19,666 nucleotides of DNA from an uncultured Ellagibacter sp. (GCF_934636505.1 NZ_CAKUAL010000038.1:1-19666), one strand, 5' to 3'. Numbered from the stretch's first letter, positions 1-7,210 are shown. The notes: generated by a model not told the origin, from the sequence alone. Program-made: numbers and translations.

Positions 1-7
1 TCGTCTT

Positions 8-56
8 GATACGTTGATTGTGCATGGGAGGCGTCGCGTCGTGCGGCGCCTTTCCC
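8..56 (+). promoter_or_regulatory. Possible promoter and leader hairpin ahead of the pyruvyl transferase gene
   Basis: TGATACGTT at 8-16 is a weak extended -10 (TGn plus TACGTT, 4 of 6 matches to TATAAT). It is followed by a hairpin in which GGGAGGCG (26-33) pairs with CGCCT-TT-CCC (47-56) around a small bulge. The ribosome binding site of the next gene comes directly after. The upstream context is cut by the window edge, so the hairpin could instead be the terminator of a preceding gene. A similar order (TGATAC box, then hairpin) occurs ahead of the gene at 14771. Confidence 0.3.
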
Positions 57-75
57 GAAGGAAGGTGCTTCGGAT

Positions 76-2553
76 ATGGAAAAAACCTACTGCAAAATCG
101 CGCTCGTCGCCCGTATGGGAGCGGGCGTTGCAACCCCCGCGTTTTGCGCGAAGAGGGCGTTTGAAAAGCAGGGGCACACGGTGTTCCTCTTCACGCCGAA
201 CATGTGGCCCGAGGTTTTCGACGAGGCCGGCACTTTCGATGCTGCGATGCTTTCCCACTTTTTCGAGGTGCAGCGTCCCGATTGCCTGATGCTCGCCGAG
301 GGCATGGGTGCGCGCGGGCTCGACGCTGCCGCTTCGCGCGGCGTCGCCGTGGGCATGCTTGCCGCTGCGCGATCCGAGGCCGAGGCGAGCGTGGCGAAGT
401 CGAGCGGCGCGCCTTTCGACTTCGCGATAACGATTTCGGGGCGCTCGCTGCGTCTGGAGGAGCTCGACGGGTTCGAAGGCGTGGTGGGGGCGTGCGCTCC
501 CGCTGTCGATGCCGCCTACGCCTCGACGCCGATTGCGAACCTGGTTGCCTTCGGACCTGGCATTATGTGCTTGCAGGATGCGACATCCGCTCGCGTCGCC
601 TTCTTCGATGAGCTGGTCGCAGACGAGCGCTTTAAGGGAGCCGTCCGCTGCTTCGGCGCCGGGTGGCCCGAGCGCTTCGCGTCCGACCCGACGTTTACCC
701 ACATCGCCTACTCCGCGCGTTCGAGTGCGGCGTGCGTGGTGTTCGGGGACCTGGGTGCGGGCTCGCAGAATGCGAACGCCCCAGCCGACGCCCGGGACGT
801 GAAGTCCCCGGCGGATGCGCTGCTGACGGACGAGGCGCTTGTGCTCGTCCATGCCGATGGGGTGAAGCTTGCGTGCGTGGGTGAAGGCCTTTCCCCATGG
901 CGCGCGGAGCGGATGGACATTTGCGAGAAGGATGTTACCGCGGCGCGCGAGGCGCTCATCGCGGCGGTTGCGGAGCAGCATTCGGGCGATGTCGCGTTCG
1001 AGAGCCGTCGCCTTCCCGTCGATTCGCAAGGTCCCTTCCTTGATGGGTCGCTGCTTGCCGCCCTCGAGAGCGTGCGCGAACAGCTTGCCGAGCGGGGGCT
1101 TATGGCCGGCCTTCCCGCGCCGCGCACGATTGTCTCGGTCCTCGGCTACGTGGGCATGGGCAACTTCGGCGACGAGTACATCCTGGCAACGGTCGATAGG
1201 CGCCTGCGGGAGCTGGTCTGCGGTTGCTCCATCGTTGCGGTGGGGGAAAACCCGCTGCACACCCTGCGCGAGCGCGGCATTTACTCCATCACGCTTCAGG
1301 ACAAGCGCGTCCTCGACCGGGTGCTCGCCGCGTCCTCGGCGGCCCTCGTGATCGCAGGTCTCCTCTTCGACCAGGGAATTCGCTGGTCAATCGGGAAGGC
1401 GGAGCTTGCCTCGTCGATGCCGCACACCGACATCGCTGGTATCGCCGCTTACGTGGAGCTTGCCTACATGAACGATGCGCGCCCGGTGCTCTACGGCATC
1501 GGCGCGGGACCGCTCGACGTGGCGGACGGCCGCTCGCTTGTGCGCCTCATGGGACGTCTGGGCGCGCTGTTCCTCACGCGCGATGAGGCGACCGCCGAGC
1601 TCATCCGCTCGTGCCGGGTGCGCAACGAGCAGGTGATATCGCTTGCCGATTGCGCGTTTTTGGGAAGCGCTTCCGATACTTCGTTCGTCGACGAATGGTT
1701 CGCCTCCGAAGGAATCGACCCCGCGTCGCGCAGGGTTGTGGCGGTTTCGCTGCGCGAGTACGAGAACGCGCCCGATGATTTCGCCGAGCGGGTGGCCGCC
1801 GCGCTTTCGAGGGTGCAGGCGGCCCATCGCGACGTGGTCTTCGCGGCGTGCATTCTCGACTCGAGCGACCGCGCGCTTGCCGAGCGCATTGGGGCGCTTC
1901 TCCCCGCTCAGACGGCGCTCCGCATCTTCGATGCGGGGGAGCGCATAGAGCCGGTGGTGGACTTCCTCTCGCGCTGCTCGGCTGGCCTCTCGATGCGCTA
2001 CCATGCGTCCCTTCTGCTTGGATCGTTCTGCAAACCATGCGTTGGCCTGGGGTATCTTCCCAAGGTTGTATCGCTTTACGAGGACTTGGGACAGGCGGAC
2101 ACGCTGCTTTCCATGAACGCGGATACCGAGGAGATCATTGCAGCTCTGGAATCCGTCCTTGCCTTCGATGCCCAGCGCGCGTTCGCGCTGACGAACCGCG
2201 TGTCCGAGCTGCGTAAGAAGAGCGGCGAGTCGGAGGGCATTCTGCTTGATGCCATCGCCTCGATCGCGCCCGCGAAGTGCGGGGAGATTCCCGAGGAACT
2301 CTTCTTGAACCGGATGGCGAACGATATCGCCGAGAAGGATCGCCTTCAGGCGCAGATTGCGCGGGAGCGTCGAAGCGTCGAGGAGGCACGTGCCCGCTGC
2401 GCTGAGATGGAACGCGAACGCGACGCGGCGCGCGGCGAGGTGGAGGAGTACGCGCAATCGTATTCCTACCGCGTGGGATCGACGCTGCTCACCCTGCCCC
2501 GCAAACTTCGCGAGGCGCTGTCGAAGGGCACGAAAGGGCCGAAGGAGTCGTAG
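76..2553 (+). CDS. Polysaccharide pyruvyl transferase family protein with an N-terminal extra domain and a C-terminal coiled coil
   Basis: This 825-aa protein has a pyruvyl transferase (CsaB-like) domain at about residues 350-710. The domain shows the entry motif GMGNFGDE (about 360-367) and the late motif MRYHASLL near 641. Enzymes of this family move pyruvate from phosphoenolpyruvate onto a sugar, forming a ketal on wall polysaccharide. Residues 1-340 form a separate alpha/beta domain. It loosely recalls CgeB/GT-B-like proteins (FGAGWPE near 194, then a Tyr/Ser-rich stretch) but has no clear catalytic motif, so I do not assign it an activity. Residues about 745-800 are charged and heptad-like, and the protein ends in a tail with YRVG and a Pro-Arg. 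Similar tails end the glycosyltransferases at 5911 and 7283. The ATG at 76 follows GGAAGG (60-65) by 10 bases. The pyruvyl transferase call is firm; the substrate is unknown. Confidence 0.85.
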   Translation: MEKTYCKIALVARMGAGVATPAFCAKRAFEKQGHTVFLFTPNMWPEVFDEAGTFDAAMLSHFFEVQRPDCLMLAEGMGARGLDAAASRGVAVGMLAAARSEAEASVAKSSGAPFDFAITISGRSLRLEELDGFEGVVGACAPAVDAAYASTPIANLVAFGPGIMCLQDATSARVAFFDELVADERFKGAVRCFGAGWPERFASDPTFTHIAYSARSSAACVVFGDLGAGSQNANAPADARDVKSPADALLTDEALVLVHADGVKLACVGEGLSPWRAERMDICEKDVTAAREALIAAVAEQHSGDVAFESRRLPVDSQGPFLDGSLLAALESVREQLAERGLMAGLPAPRTIVSVLGYVGMGNFGDEYILATVDRRLRELVCGCSIVAVGENPLHTLRERGIYSITLQDKRVLDRVLAASSAALVIAGLLFDQGIRWSIGKAELASSMPHTDIAGIAAYVELAYMNDARPVLYGIGAGPLDVADGRSLVRLMGRLGALFLTRDEATAELIRSCRVRNEQVISLADCAFLGSASDTSFVDEWFASEGIDPASRRVVAVSLREYENAPDDFAERVAAALSRVQAAHRDVVFAACILDSSDRALAERIGALLPAQTALRIFDAGERIEPVVDFLSRCSAGLSMRYHASLLLGSFCKPCVGLGYLPKVVSLYEDLGQADTLLSMNADTEEIIAALESVLAFDAQRAFALTNRVSELRKKSGESEGILLDAIASIAPAKCGEIPEELFLNRMANDIAEKDRLQAQIARERRSVEEARARCAEMERERDAARGEVEEYAQSYSYRVGSTLLTLPRKLREALSKGTKGPKES

Positions 2554-2648
2554 CCGCGAGTCCGTCGACGCGCGAGGGACAGCCAAGCGGCAGGGCGTCG
2601 GGCTTCCGGGGCTCAATGCTCTGCCGTCGACATGTGCAGGCTGGGAAA

Positions 2649-2676
2649 GCGGGGCGCAAGGCTTGAGTCGCCCCGC
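2649..2676. terminator. GC-rich hairpin between the pyruvyl transferase gene and hipA
   Basis: GCGGGGCG (2649-2656) and CGCCCCGC (2669-2676) form a perfect 8-bp stem with a 12-nt loop. It lies about 95 bp after the pyruvyl transferase stop and beyond the hipA stop on the other strand, so it could terminate both converging genes. No long U-tract follows on either strand (TTTCCC on the minus side), so intrinsic termination is plausible but unproven. Confidence 0.45.
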
Positions 2677-2682
2677 AGGCTT

Positions 2683-2741
2683 GCGTTCGGGAAGAGGCGA
2701 TATCGGGCGGACGCTGAATAGCTTTCTCAGCAAAGGAACGC
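2683..2741 (-). repeat. 59-bp imperfect direct repeat, copy A: orphan 3' tail of an acyltransferase-like gene
   Basis: This stretch matches 4629-4687 at 55 of 59 positions. Read on the minus strand it encodes the acyltransferase tail VPLLRKLFSVRPISPLPER, then runs on without that gene's stop. Three of the four differences from copy B are synonymous and the fourth is a Lys/Arg exchange. That is the pattern of a diverged, once-coding homologue rather than a fresh target-site copy. It begins 2 bp beyond the hipA stop codon. No acyltransferase body is attached to it. Confidence 0.8.
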
Positions 2742-2743
2742 CG

Positions 2744-4042
2744 CTAAAAATTGCAAAACTCCTCTAGGACGCGAAGGCGCGGGACGATGTCTTCCTGCAG
2801 ATCGTCTGCCAAATAGGGGAGAAACTCCCGCGAAGGACCAAGCGACTCGCTGCCTGCTTCGCGAATTGCGGCTTCGGCATTATCGACAATCGGCGCGACG
2901 ATTGACCTCAAGTAGCTTGAAGTGATGCCTAAGCTGCTCGCAAGGAGATCGAAGCTGCTCGGCTTCACGTCTCTAATGTCTCGCGCGCCGCCGACAGCCA
3001 TAGCCAACTCTTTGCTGAATCTATCGAAGAACGATGTACTGACCAGGTCGTAAGCTGGAGATAGGCGACGTATTGGCCCCCTTTTCCCAACCTGGTACAT
3101 AATCGAAATGTTTTTCAGGTGCGCGTCGCAGTTCCCGATAAGGTAGTTAAAGCAGACAGCTTTTGCAAACTGAGAAAGATCCTCGGTTGGCTTTGCGGCA
3201 TAAGAGCGAATCCATTGCGCTATCGAAGCGATAGAGCCATTCGGGAGCTCGACATATTTCGAAGCTGACGTCATTCCGAATGCCTGCGCGAAGTCCTCTT
3301 GATGGATTCGCTCAACGCGGAGTCCCTCTTCGTCAATCGTTACCACCCTATCGAATCGCTCGACAGCCAGTACGGGCTTACCGAAGTCAAGCAGCGTAAC
3401 CTCCGGAACCTTAATGCCGCATTTTTTCGCCGCCCGCATGCAGAGAAATTCGAGGCTGACAAGCTTTTCGATGGAGCCTGTTTTGAGGATATGGGTGCTC
3501 GCTGCGAGTCCTCGCGGTTTAAGCCATCCCTGCGACATGGGGCTGTCGGGCATATGCGCCAGCCCTATCTTGCTTTGCGCACCGGCCAGAGAAAGCCGCG
3601 ACCCGACATTTTCTCTTGACATATCTGGAATAGAGCGGAAAAAGCGGAATAGCTGTTCGTTGCTCACTTCTTCGTAGCTGTTCTTGGCGCTTGCGATTTG
3701 AGGGCTGGAATCGCCGTCGTCTTCTATGATCACGTCGCCGATGCAGTCGCGGCCGCATTGCGCGAGGATTGCGAGGTAATCTGTTTCCCGAACGTGCAGC
3801 TCTGCCGCAAGTGCCTCTCGTGCATTTCCTTCGGCGAGCAATCCCTCGAAATAGGGGCGGAATTGGTCTTCGCTGTAAACATCGGTCGAAAGAGGGAGCG
3901 ATTGAGATAGGGGAATCGCTGCGTTATCGTCAGCATATTTATTAAGGTACCTGAAAATAGACCCGTCGGTATTATTCCTCTCTATTGTGCCTACGCGAAC
4001 CACAGTCCCTTCGCGATAAAGTGAAACTCGAAGGTTACTCAT
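2744..4042 (-). CDS. hipA: HipA-family serine/threonine kinase toxin
   Basis: The 432-aa length is close to E. coli HipA (440 aa). An N-terminal HipA subdomain covers about residues 1-105 and the kinase-like HipA C-terminal domain about 150-390. SLAGAQSK (151-158) matches the Gly-rich loop whose Ser150 is autophosphorylated in E. coli HipA. GNCDAHLKN carries the expected catalytic Asp (306) and PAYDL the metal-binding Asp (332), so the kinase looks intact. Characterised HipA toxins phosphorylate glutamyl-tRNA synthetase and cause growth arrest; related families have other targets, so the target here is an inference. The ATG at 4042 overlaps the end of hipB by 8 bp, so the two are translationally coupled. 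The gene is visibly AT-richer than the glycan genes around it, which suggests horizontal acquisition. A gene-tail remnant (2683-2741) lies immediately after its stop. Confidence 0.92.
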   Translation of the reverse strand: MSNLRVSLYREGTVVRVGTIERNNTDGSIFRYLNKYADDNAAIPLSQSLPLSTDVYSEDQFRPYFEGLLAEGNAREALAAELHVRETDYLAILAQCGRDCIGDVIIEDDGDSSPQIASAKNSYEEVSNEQLFRFFRSIPDMSRENVGSRLSLAGAQSKIGLAHMPDSPMSQGWLKPRGLAASTHILKTGSIEKLVSLEFLCMRAAKKCGIKVPEVTLLDFGKPVLAVERFDRVVTIDEEGLRVERIHQEDFAQAFGMTSASKYVELPNGSIASIAQWIRSYAAKPTEDLSQFAKAVCFNYLIGNCDAHLKNISIMYQVGKRGPIRRLSPAYDLVSTSFFDRFSKELAMAVGGARDIRDVKPSSFDLLASSLGITSSYLRSIVAPIVDNAEAAIREAGSESLGPSREFLPYLADDLQEDIVPRLRVLEEFCNF

Positions 4043-4256
4043 CGTCTCTTCTTTCTGCGAGAAGGTCTAATCCGAGCGTTGCAAGAACGTTGAGGGTTTT
4101 GCCAAGCTCCGCGGTCTGCTTCCCGTTTTCGAGGTTCGAGAGAAATGTTATGCCTACGCCGCTCAATCCTGCTAGTTGGGTTTGGGTGAGCCCCTGGGCT
4201 TTTCTTTCATGCATGATGAGCTCCCCGAGTTCTTTTGTGCTGCCGATATTGATCAC
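4035..4256 (-). CDS. hipB: HipB-like antitoxin, Xre-family HTH repressor (GTG start chosen)
   Basis: This small protein is 73 aa from the chosen start. It has an Xre/Cro helix-turn-helix: LGELIMHERKAQGLTQTQLA, then GVGITFLSNLENGKQ. It ends in a short LLAERRDDE tail. It should bind HipA to neutralise it and repress its own operon. The frame is open to an ATG at 4295, giving 86 aa, but I prefer the GTG at 4254-4256. A GGGAG ribosome site (4264-4268) sits 7 bases upstream of it. The likely -10 box (4286-4291) would also start transcription near 4279, inside the longer form. With the GTG start, the three palindromic operators all lie upstream of the coding region. The HTH identity is firm; the start is an inference. 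Confidence 0.88.
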   Translation of the reverse strand: MINIGSTKELGELIMHERKAQGLTQTQLAGLSGVGITFLSNLENGKQTAELGKTLNVLATLGLDLLAERRDDE

Positions 4257-4268
4257 GATATCACTCCC

Positions 4269-4286
4269 TTTACGCGAACGCATAAA
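4269..4286. promoter_or_regulatory. HipB operator 1 (18-bp palindrome)
   Basis: TTTACGCGAACGCATAAA fits the near-perfect palindrome TTTAYGCG-WW-CGCRTAAA. It covers the expected hipBA transcription start and lies just upstream of the ribosome site, so a bound repressor would block transcription directly. Its centre is 39 bp from that of operator 2. Confidence 0.7.
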
Positions 4287-4294
4287 TAATAGCA
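4286..4294 (-). promoter_or_regulatory. Extended -10 promoter of hipBA
   Basis: On the minus strand this reads TGCTATTAT, an extended -10 (TGn plus TATTAT, 5 of 6 matches). No good -35 is present, which extended -10 promoters can tolerate. The box sits between operators 1 and 2. It predicts a start near 4279, giving a short leader to the GTG at 4256. Confidence 0.55.
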
Positions 4295-4307
4295 CATTGT
4301 TCTTCTA

Positions 4308-4325
4308 TTTACGCGTTCGCATAAA
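4308..4325. promoter_or_regulatory. HipB operator 2 (18-bp palindrome)
   Basis: TTTACGCGTTCGCATAAA is the same motif as operator 1, with the central AA replaced by TT. The symmetry extends one base further on each side (A at 4307, T at 4326). It occupies the -35 side of the hipBA promoter. Its centre is 39 bp from each of the other two copies. Confidence 0.7.
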
Positions 4326-4346
4326 TTACAGGGCATCTGCTCACAA

Positions 4347-4364
4347 CTTATGCGAACGCATAAA
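4347..4364. promoter_or_regulatory. HipB operator 3 (18-bp palindrome)
   Basis: CTTATGCGAACGCATAAA matches the shared motif with one changed outer base. It lies exactly 39 bp further upstream of hipBA than operator 2. A half-site-like TGTGTGCGT at 4386-4394 falls on the next 39-bp step and may be a decayed fourth site. Confidence 0.65.
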
Positions 4365-4432
4365 TGCATCAACTTTTGAAGAATCTGTGTGCGTGGAATG
4401 TTGCAACGCATTGCGTGGTTGGCTGGTGCGAG

Positions 4433-4501
4433 ATTCGTATTCTGGTAAGTCAATCATTCGTATTTTGGTATGCAAATCATTCACCTTTTCGGTAATTCAG
4501 C
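4433..4501. repeat. 23-bp tandem repeat, two clear copies and one degenerate
   Basis: Two adjacent 23-bp units, 4433-4455 and 4456-4478, both start ATTCGTATT and agree at 19 of 23 positions. A third unit (4479-4501) starts ATTC but is much weaker. They lie in the AT-rich gap between the hipBA operators and the acyltransferase 3' end. Their role is unknown. The rest of the 318-bp gap 4296-4613 holds operators 2 and 3 and a hairpin near 4583-4607; I see no gene in it. Confidence 0.55.
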
Positions 4502-4582
4502 TGTGGATCTAGCTATCCCATTCGCGCATTGGGCGCTTAGCTCTCCTGGAGTCTCGTCTTGCTTCGCCCGCGCGAGTGGAAT

Positions 4583-4607
4583 AGTCGAACAGGCGTTTGT
4601 CCCGACT
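4583..4607 (-). terminator. Hairpin just after the acyltransferase stop
   Basis: AGTCGAACA (4583-4591) pairs with TGTCCCGACT (4598-4607) through a 9-bp stem with one bulge and one G-U pair, around a 6-nt loop. It begins 6 bp beyond the acyltransferase stop on the minus strand. There is no U-tract, so this is only a candidate terminator. Confidence 0.35.
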
Positions 4608-4613
4608 CGCCCC

Positions 4614-5708
4614 CTAAGCGGCCGACTCGCGCTCGGGAAGGGGCGATATCGGGCGGACGCTGAATAGCTTTTTCAACAAAGGAACGCGCAAGGAGACGAA
4701 TACGCCAAGGAGCGGCCACAATACGTTGAGCACGAGGATGAGAATGCTCACGGCGGTATGGGGAAAGCCGAAGGGCTCGAGCCAGCTGTAAAGCATGAGA
4801 TTCGGGAAGCAGAAATCAGAAATCGCGTGGAAGCACATGACGATGAGGGTTGTTTGCCCAAAGAAATTCAAGAATCGAGACACGGTGCGAAGCCGCTGCT
4901 CAGCGACCTTGCAGGCGAGGACGACGAGATAAGACGCCGCAATCGAGGTGGCGATGCTCAGAAGTCCGTGAGAGAGGAAGCAGACGACGATATTGATAGA
5001 AACCCCAAAGTAGACGGACGCTATCCAGAGCAGAATCAAGGCGACAATCAAAGCGAGAGGCGGTTTCCTGTCAAGGATTCCGTGCTTTCGCGCAAGGAAT
5101 CCAAGGTACATGAAAAATGAGGCCATCGCGCCCGGCTGGATGGAAAAGGGAAGCCAAGTCACTTTTGCGCTCGCCCATCCTGCGGCTGCTATGAGGCATA
5201 CGGTGAGCAGCGGATACTTGGTTTTGAGTGCGAGGCGGGTAAAACCCGTCGAGAAGAAGAGAGCCCAGAGAAACCACAGCAGGCCGATTTGGCGAATCGC
5301 GAAAGGCTCGCTATGGGGTGCCCCTGAGCCATACAATAAGGCACCCAGCATGCTCTTCGCATTATCCAGGGCATCAATTTCCGGCCAGACAAAGTGATTG
5401 ACGACGGTGGCGACTACAAGGATAACGACACCTGTGACGTAATAGGGCACGAGCAGCTGTCGGGCTTTCTGCTTCATGAAAGGGAGAAAGCTCACTTTGG
5501 TGGAGAGGAAATACCCGCTTAAGAGGAAGAAAAGCGGGACGTGGAAGGTGAACACGAAGCGCTCTGCGCTTGCGATTCCAAAGTGCCCCGCAATGATGCA
5601 GAGCATGGCGAATCCCTTGGCAATATCGATATAGCAAATACGTTGTTTAGCGGGTTTGCTCTGGCCTTCGGTGGGTGAAGGAGAGCTCGATGCGGTTGCC
5701 CCAGACAA
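4614..5708 (-). CDS. Membrane acyltransferase, acyltransferase_3 family
   Basis: This 364-aa polytopic protein has about ten hydrophobic segments. The family signature is at the N-terminus: RICYIDIAKGFAMLCIIAGH, a conserved His after the first membrane helix, then FHVPLFFLLSGYF. Such enzymes transfer acetyl or other acyl groups to sugars of surface polysaccharides from the membrane. The start is a TTG at 5706-5708, preceded on the minus strand by AAAGGAA with 8 bases of spacing; I see no better in-frame ATG there. The C-terminal 59 bp are duplicated at 2683-2741, beyond hipA. The gene is moderately AT-richer than the glycosyltransferases and is transcribed divergently from the GT2 gene at 5911. 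The acyl group and acceptor are unknown. Confidence 0.88.
   Translation of the reverse strand: MSGATASSSPSPTEGQSKPAKQRICYIDIAKGFAMLCIIAGHFGIASAERFVFTFHVPLFFLLSGYFLSTKVSFLPFMKQKARQLLVPYYVTGVVILVVATVVNHFVWPEIDALDNAKSMLGALLYGSGAPHSEPFAIRQIGLLWFLWALFFSTGFTRLALKTKYPLLTVCLIAAAGWASAKVTWLPFSIQPGAMASFFMYLGFLARKHGILDRKPPLALIVALILLWIASVYFGVSINIVVCFLSHGLLSIATSIAASYLVVLACKVAEQRLRTVSRFLNFFGQTTLIVMCFHAISDFCFPNLMLYSWLEPFGFPHTAVSILILVLNVLWPLLGVFVSLRVPLLKKLFSVRPISPLPERESAA
4629..4687 (-). repeat. 59-bp imperfect direct repeat, copy B: inside the acyltransferase 3' end
   Basis: This is the partner of 2683-2741 in the same orientation, offset by 1946 bp, with 55 of 59 positions identical. It encodes the C-terminal VPLLKKLFSVRPISPLPER of the intact acyltransferase. 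Between the two copies lie hipBA, its operators and the 23-bp repeats. Confidence 0.8.
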
Positions 5709-5910
5709 TGTCGCATTCCTTTCGTAGCGTTCGAATCCTTACTATGATATCGAAACGAGAGATGCATTGCCATGAGGAGGCTATCGAATCTTCTTCCCGC
5801 GGCGAAATGGCGAAATGGCGATCGAGGGTCGTATCTATAACGCGAATCAGCCGAGATGCGCCCATTGCGTGGTACCCTTATGCAGTTATTGCATTGCGAA
5901 AGGACGAAGT
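5709..5910. other. Divergent intergenic region between acyltransferase and GT2 genes
   Basis: This 202-bp gap must hold the start signals of two divergent genes. On the plus strand TATAAC (5836-5841) is a possible -10 with no clear -35. On the minus strand TATCAT (about 5746-5751) is a possible -10 for the acyltransferase. A short tandem GGCGAAAT-GGCGAAAT occurs at 5801-5816. The GT2 frame stays open back to 5815, but nothing supports translation from there. Confidence 0.3.
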
Positions 5911-7167
5911 ATGTCGGAGATCTCGACGGGGGGCGCTCCCGCGGTTTCGGTTATCATCCCCGTGTACAATTGCGCGGCCTATTTACCCGAATGTCTCGAC
6001 AGCGTCATCGCTCAGACGGAATCGTCGTGGGAGATTATCTGCGTCGACGATGGGTCGACCGATGATTCGGTCTCGGTTCTGCGCGAGTACGAGCGATGCC
6101 TTGCTGGTAAGATGCGCGTTGTCGAGCAGGAGAATGCGGGCTGCGCGCGCGCTCGCAACCGCGCGATCCCCTTGGCGCGGGGAAGCTATCTCATGTTCTT
6201 GGACGCCGACGACTTCTTGGCGCCGCGCTGCTTCGAGCTGGCGCTCGATGCGGCGCGCCGCACCGATGCGCAGATCGTGGTGTGGGACCTCTGGTTTTAC
6301 AACAACCAGCGCAAACGCCGGCAGCATCCGCCGCTCGGCATCCTCCATTTCGCCCCGTTCGACTTCGACGGCCAGGCGTTCTCGTGGAAACGCAGTCCCG
6401 ACGACTTCCTCATGAGCTTTCAGACGTGGGCCTGGAACAAGCTGTTCCTCGCCTCGTTCGTGCGCGAGGGGGGTTATCGCTTCGCGGAAGACATCCAGCG
6501 TTCGGAGGACATCGCGTTCGTGTACCCCGCGCTTGTGGACGCTGAGCGCATCGCGACGGTGGGCGAGCGGCTCATCAGCTATCGCGTGATGCGCGCCGAT
6601 TCCGCCATGGCCACGAAGGACCGCCATGCGTTCGATTTCGTGCGCGCCATTCATTTCTTTCGCAACTATTTGGAAGAAACGGGGCGCCTCGACGCGCTCT
6701 CGCGCAGCTACGCCACTTGGGCGATGTCGAGCATCCTGTACAACTTAAACACGCTCGCGTCTTATCCCGCCTTTTGCGAGGTGTACCGTTATCTGGCCGA
6801 CCGCGGTTTCTCCGACTTGGGTCTTGCCGACCTGGGAGAACGCGACTTCCTCGACCCGATATACCACGCCCGCATGCGTGAGATCGTAGAATGCGACCCA
6901 ACCGCGTACCTGTTCGGCCGTGCGCGCTCGCTCGATGCGGCGCGGGAAGATGCGCTTGCTGTCCTCGACGAGGTGAGCGCCGCGCGCGACGAAGCCCTCG
7001 CCGAGTGCGATGCGGCGCGCGAGCGCGAAGCTGCCGTGCGCGCCGACCTAAATCGGGTCGTATCCGAGTTCGACGCGGTCATGGGCGCGGCAGAGCAGCG
7101 CGTCGGCCAGGCGATATGCCGTCTTCCCCGCGCGATCCAGCGCAAGGTGGGCGCGTCGGGACGCTAG
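5911..7167 (+). CDS. GT2 family glycosyltransferase with C-terminal coiled coil
   Basis: This 418-aa protein has an N-terminal GT-A fold: VSVIIPVYN (12-20), the nucleotide-binding VDDGSTDD (45-52), the ARARN stretch (79-83) and DADD (98-101), which should hold the metal and sugar nucleotide. The middle part (about 105-330) carries aromatic and WNKLF-type motifs usual for wall and teichoic glycan GT2 enzymes. Residues about 350-395 are Ala/Glu/Arg-rich and helical, followed by a basic tail with RVGQ and LPRAIQRK. It should add one sugar to a lipid-linked glycan at the inner face of the membrane. I chose the ATG at 5911 because GAAAGGA (5898-5904) lies 6 bases upstream and the conserved domain starts right after. 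Donor and acceptor are unknown. Confidence 0.9.
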   Translation: MSEISTGGAPAVSVIIPVYNCAAYLPECLDSVIAQTESSWEIICVDDGSTDDSVSVLREYERCLAGKMRVVEQENAGCARARNRAIPLARGSYLMFLDADDFLAPRCFELALDAARRTDAQIVVWDLWFYNNQRKRRQHPPLGILHFAPFDFDGQAFSWKRSPDDFLMSFQTWAWNKLFLASFVREGGYRFAEDIQRSEDIAFVYPALVDAERIATVGERLISYRVMRADSAMATKDRHAFDFVRAIHFFRNYLEETGRLDALSRSYATWAMSSILYNLNTLASYPAFCEVYRYLADRGFSDLGLADLGERDFLDPIYHARMREIVECDPTAYLFGRARSLDAAREDALAVLDEVSAARDEALAECDAAREREAAVRADLNRVVSEFDAVMGAAEQRVGQAICRLPRAIQRKVGASGR

Positions 7168-7210
7168 GACGCCGTGTGCTTCTTTCGAAGGCTGCCCCGC
7201 ATCGCCGTCG

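Noticed and set aside
1387..2733. Long open frame on the minus strand (448 aa) opposite the pyruvyl transferase gene
   Set aside because: It has a composition-driven, low-complexity translation with no family motifs, opposite a well-supported gene. Its first residues come only from the acyltransferase-tail remnant at 2683-2741.
4269..4364. CRISPR-like spacing of the hipBA palindromes and of the 13204 repeats
   Set aside because: There are only three units each, the motifs are 12-18 bp, no cas genes are present, and the positions are those of promoter regions.
4253..4453. Small minus-strand frame upstream of hipB with repeated LCVR/LCER residues
   Set aside because: The repeated residues come from the operator palindromes recurring every 39 bp, a multiple of three. 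There is no ribosome site or known domain.
2744..4613. hipBA interval called as a complete mobile element
   Set aside because: No integrase, transposase or terminal inverted repeats were found. The flanking 59-bp direct repeat suggests recombination but does not define an element.
5815..5910. Longer N-terminus of the GT2 gene starting at 5815
   Set aside because: There is no ribosome site at 5815, and the extra 32 residues are Cys-rich and unlike the family. The ATG at 5911 has a good ribosome site and sits just before the conserved domain.
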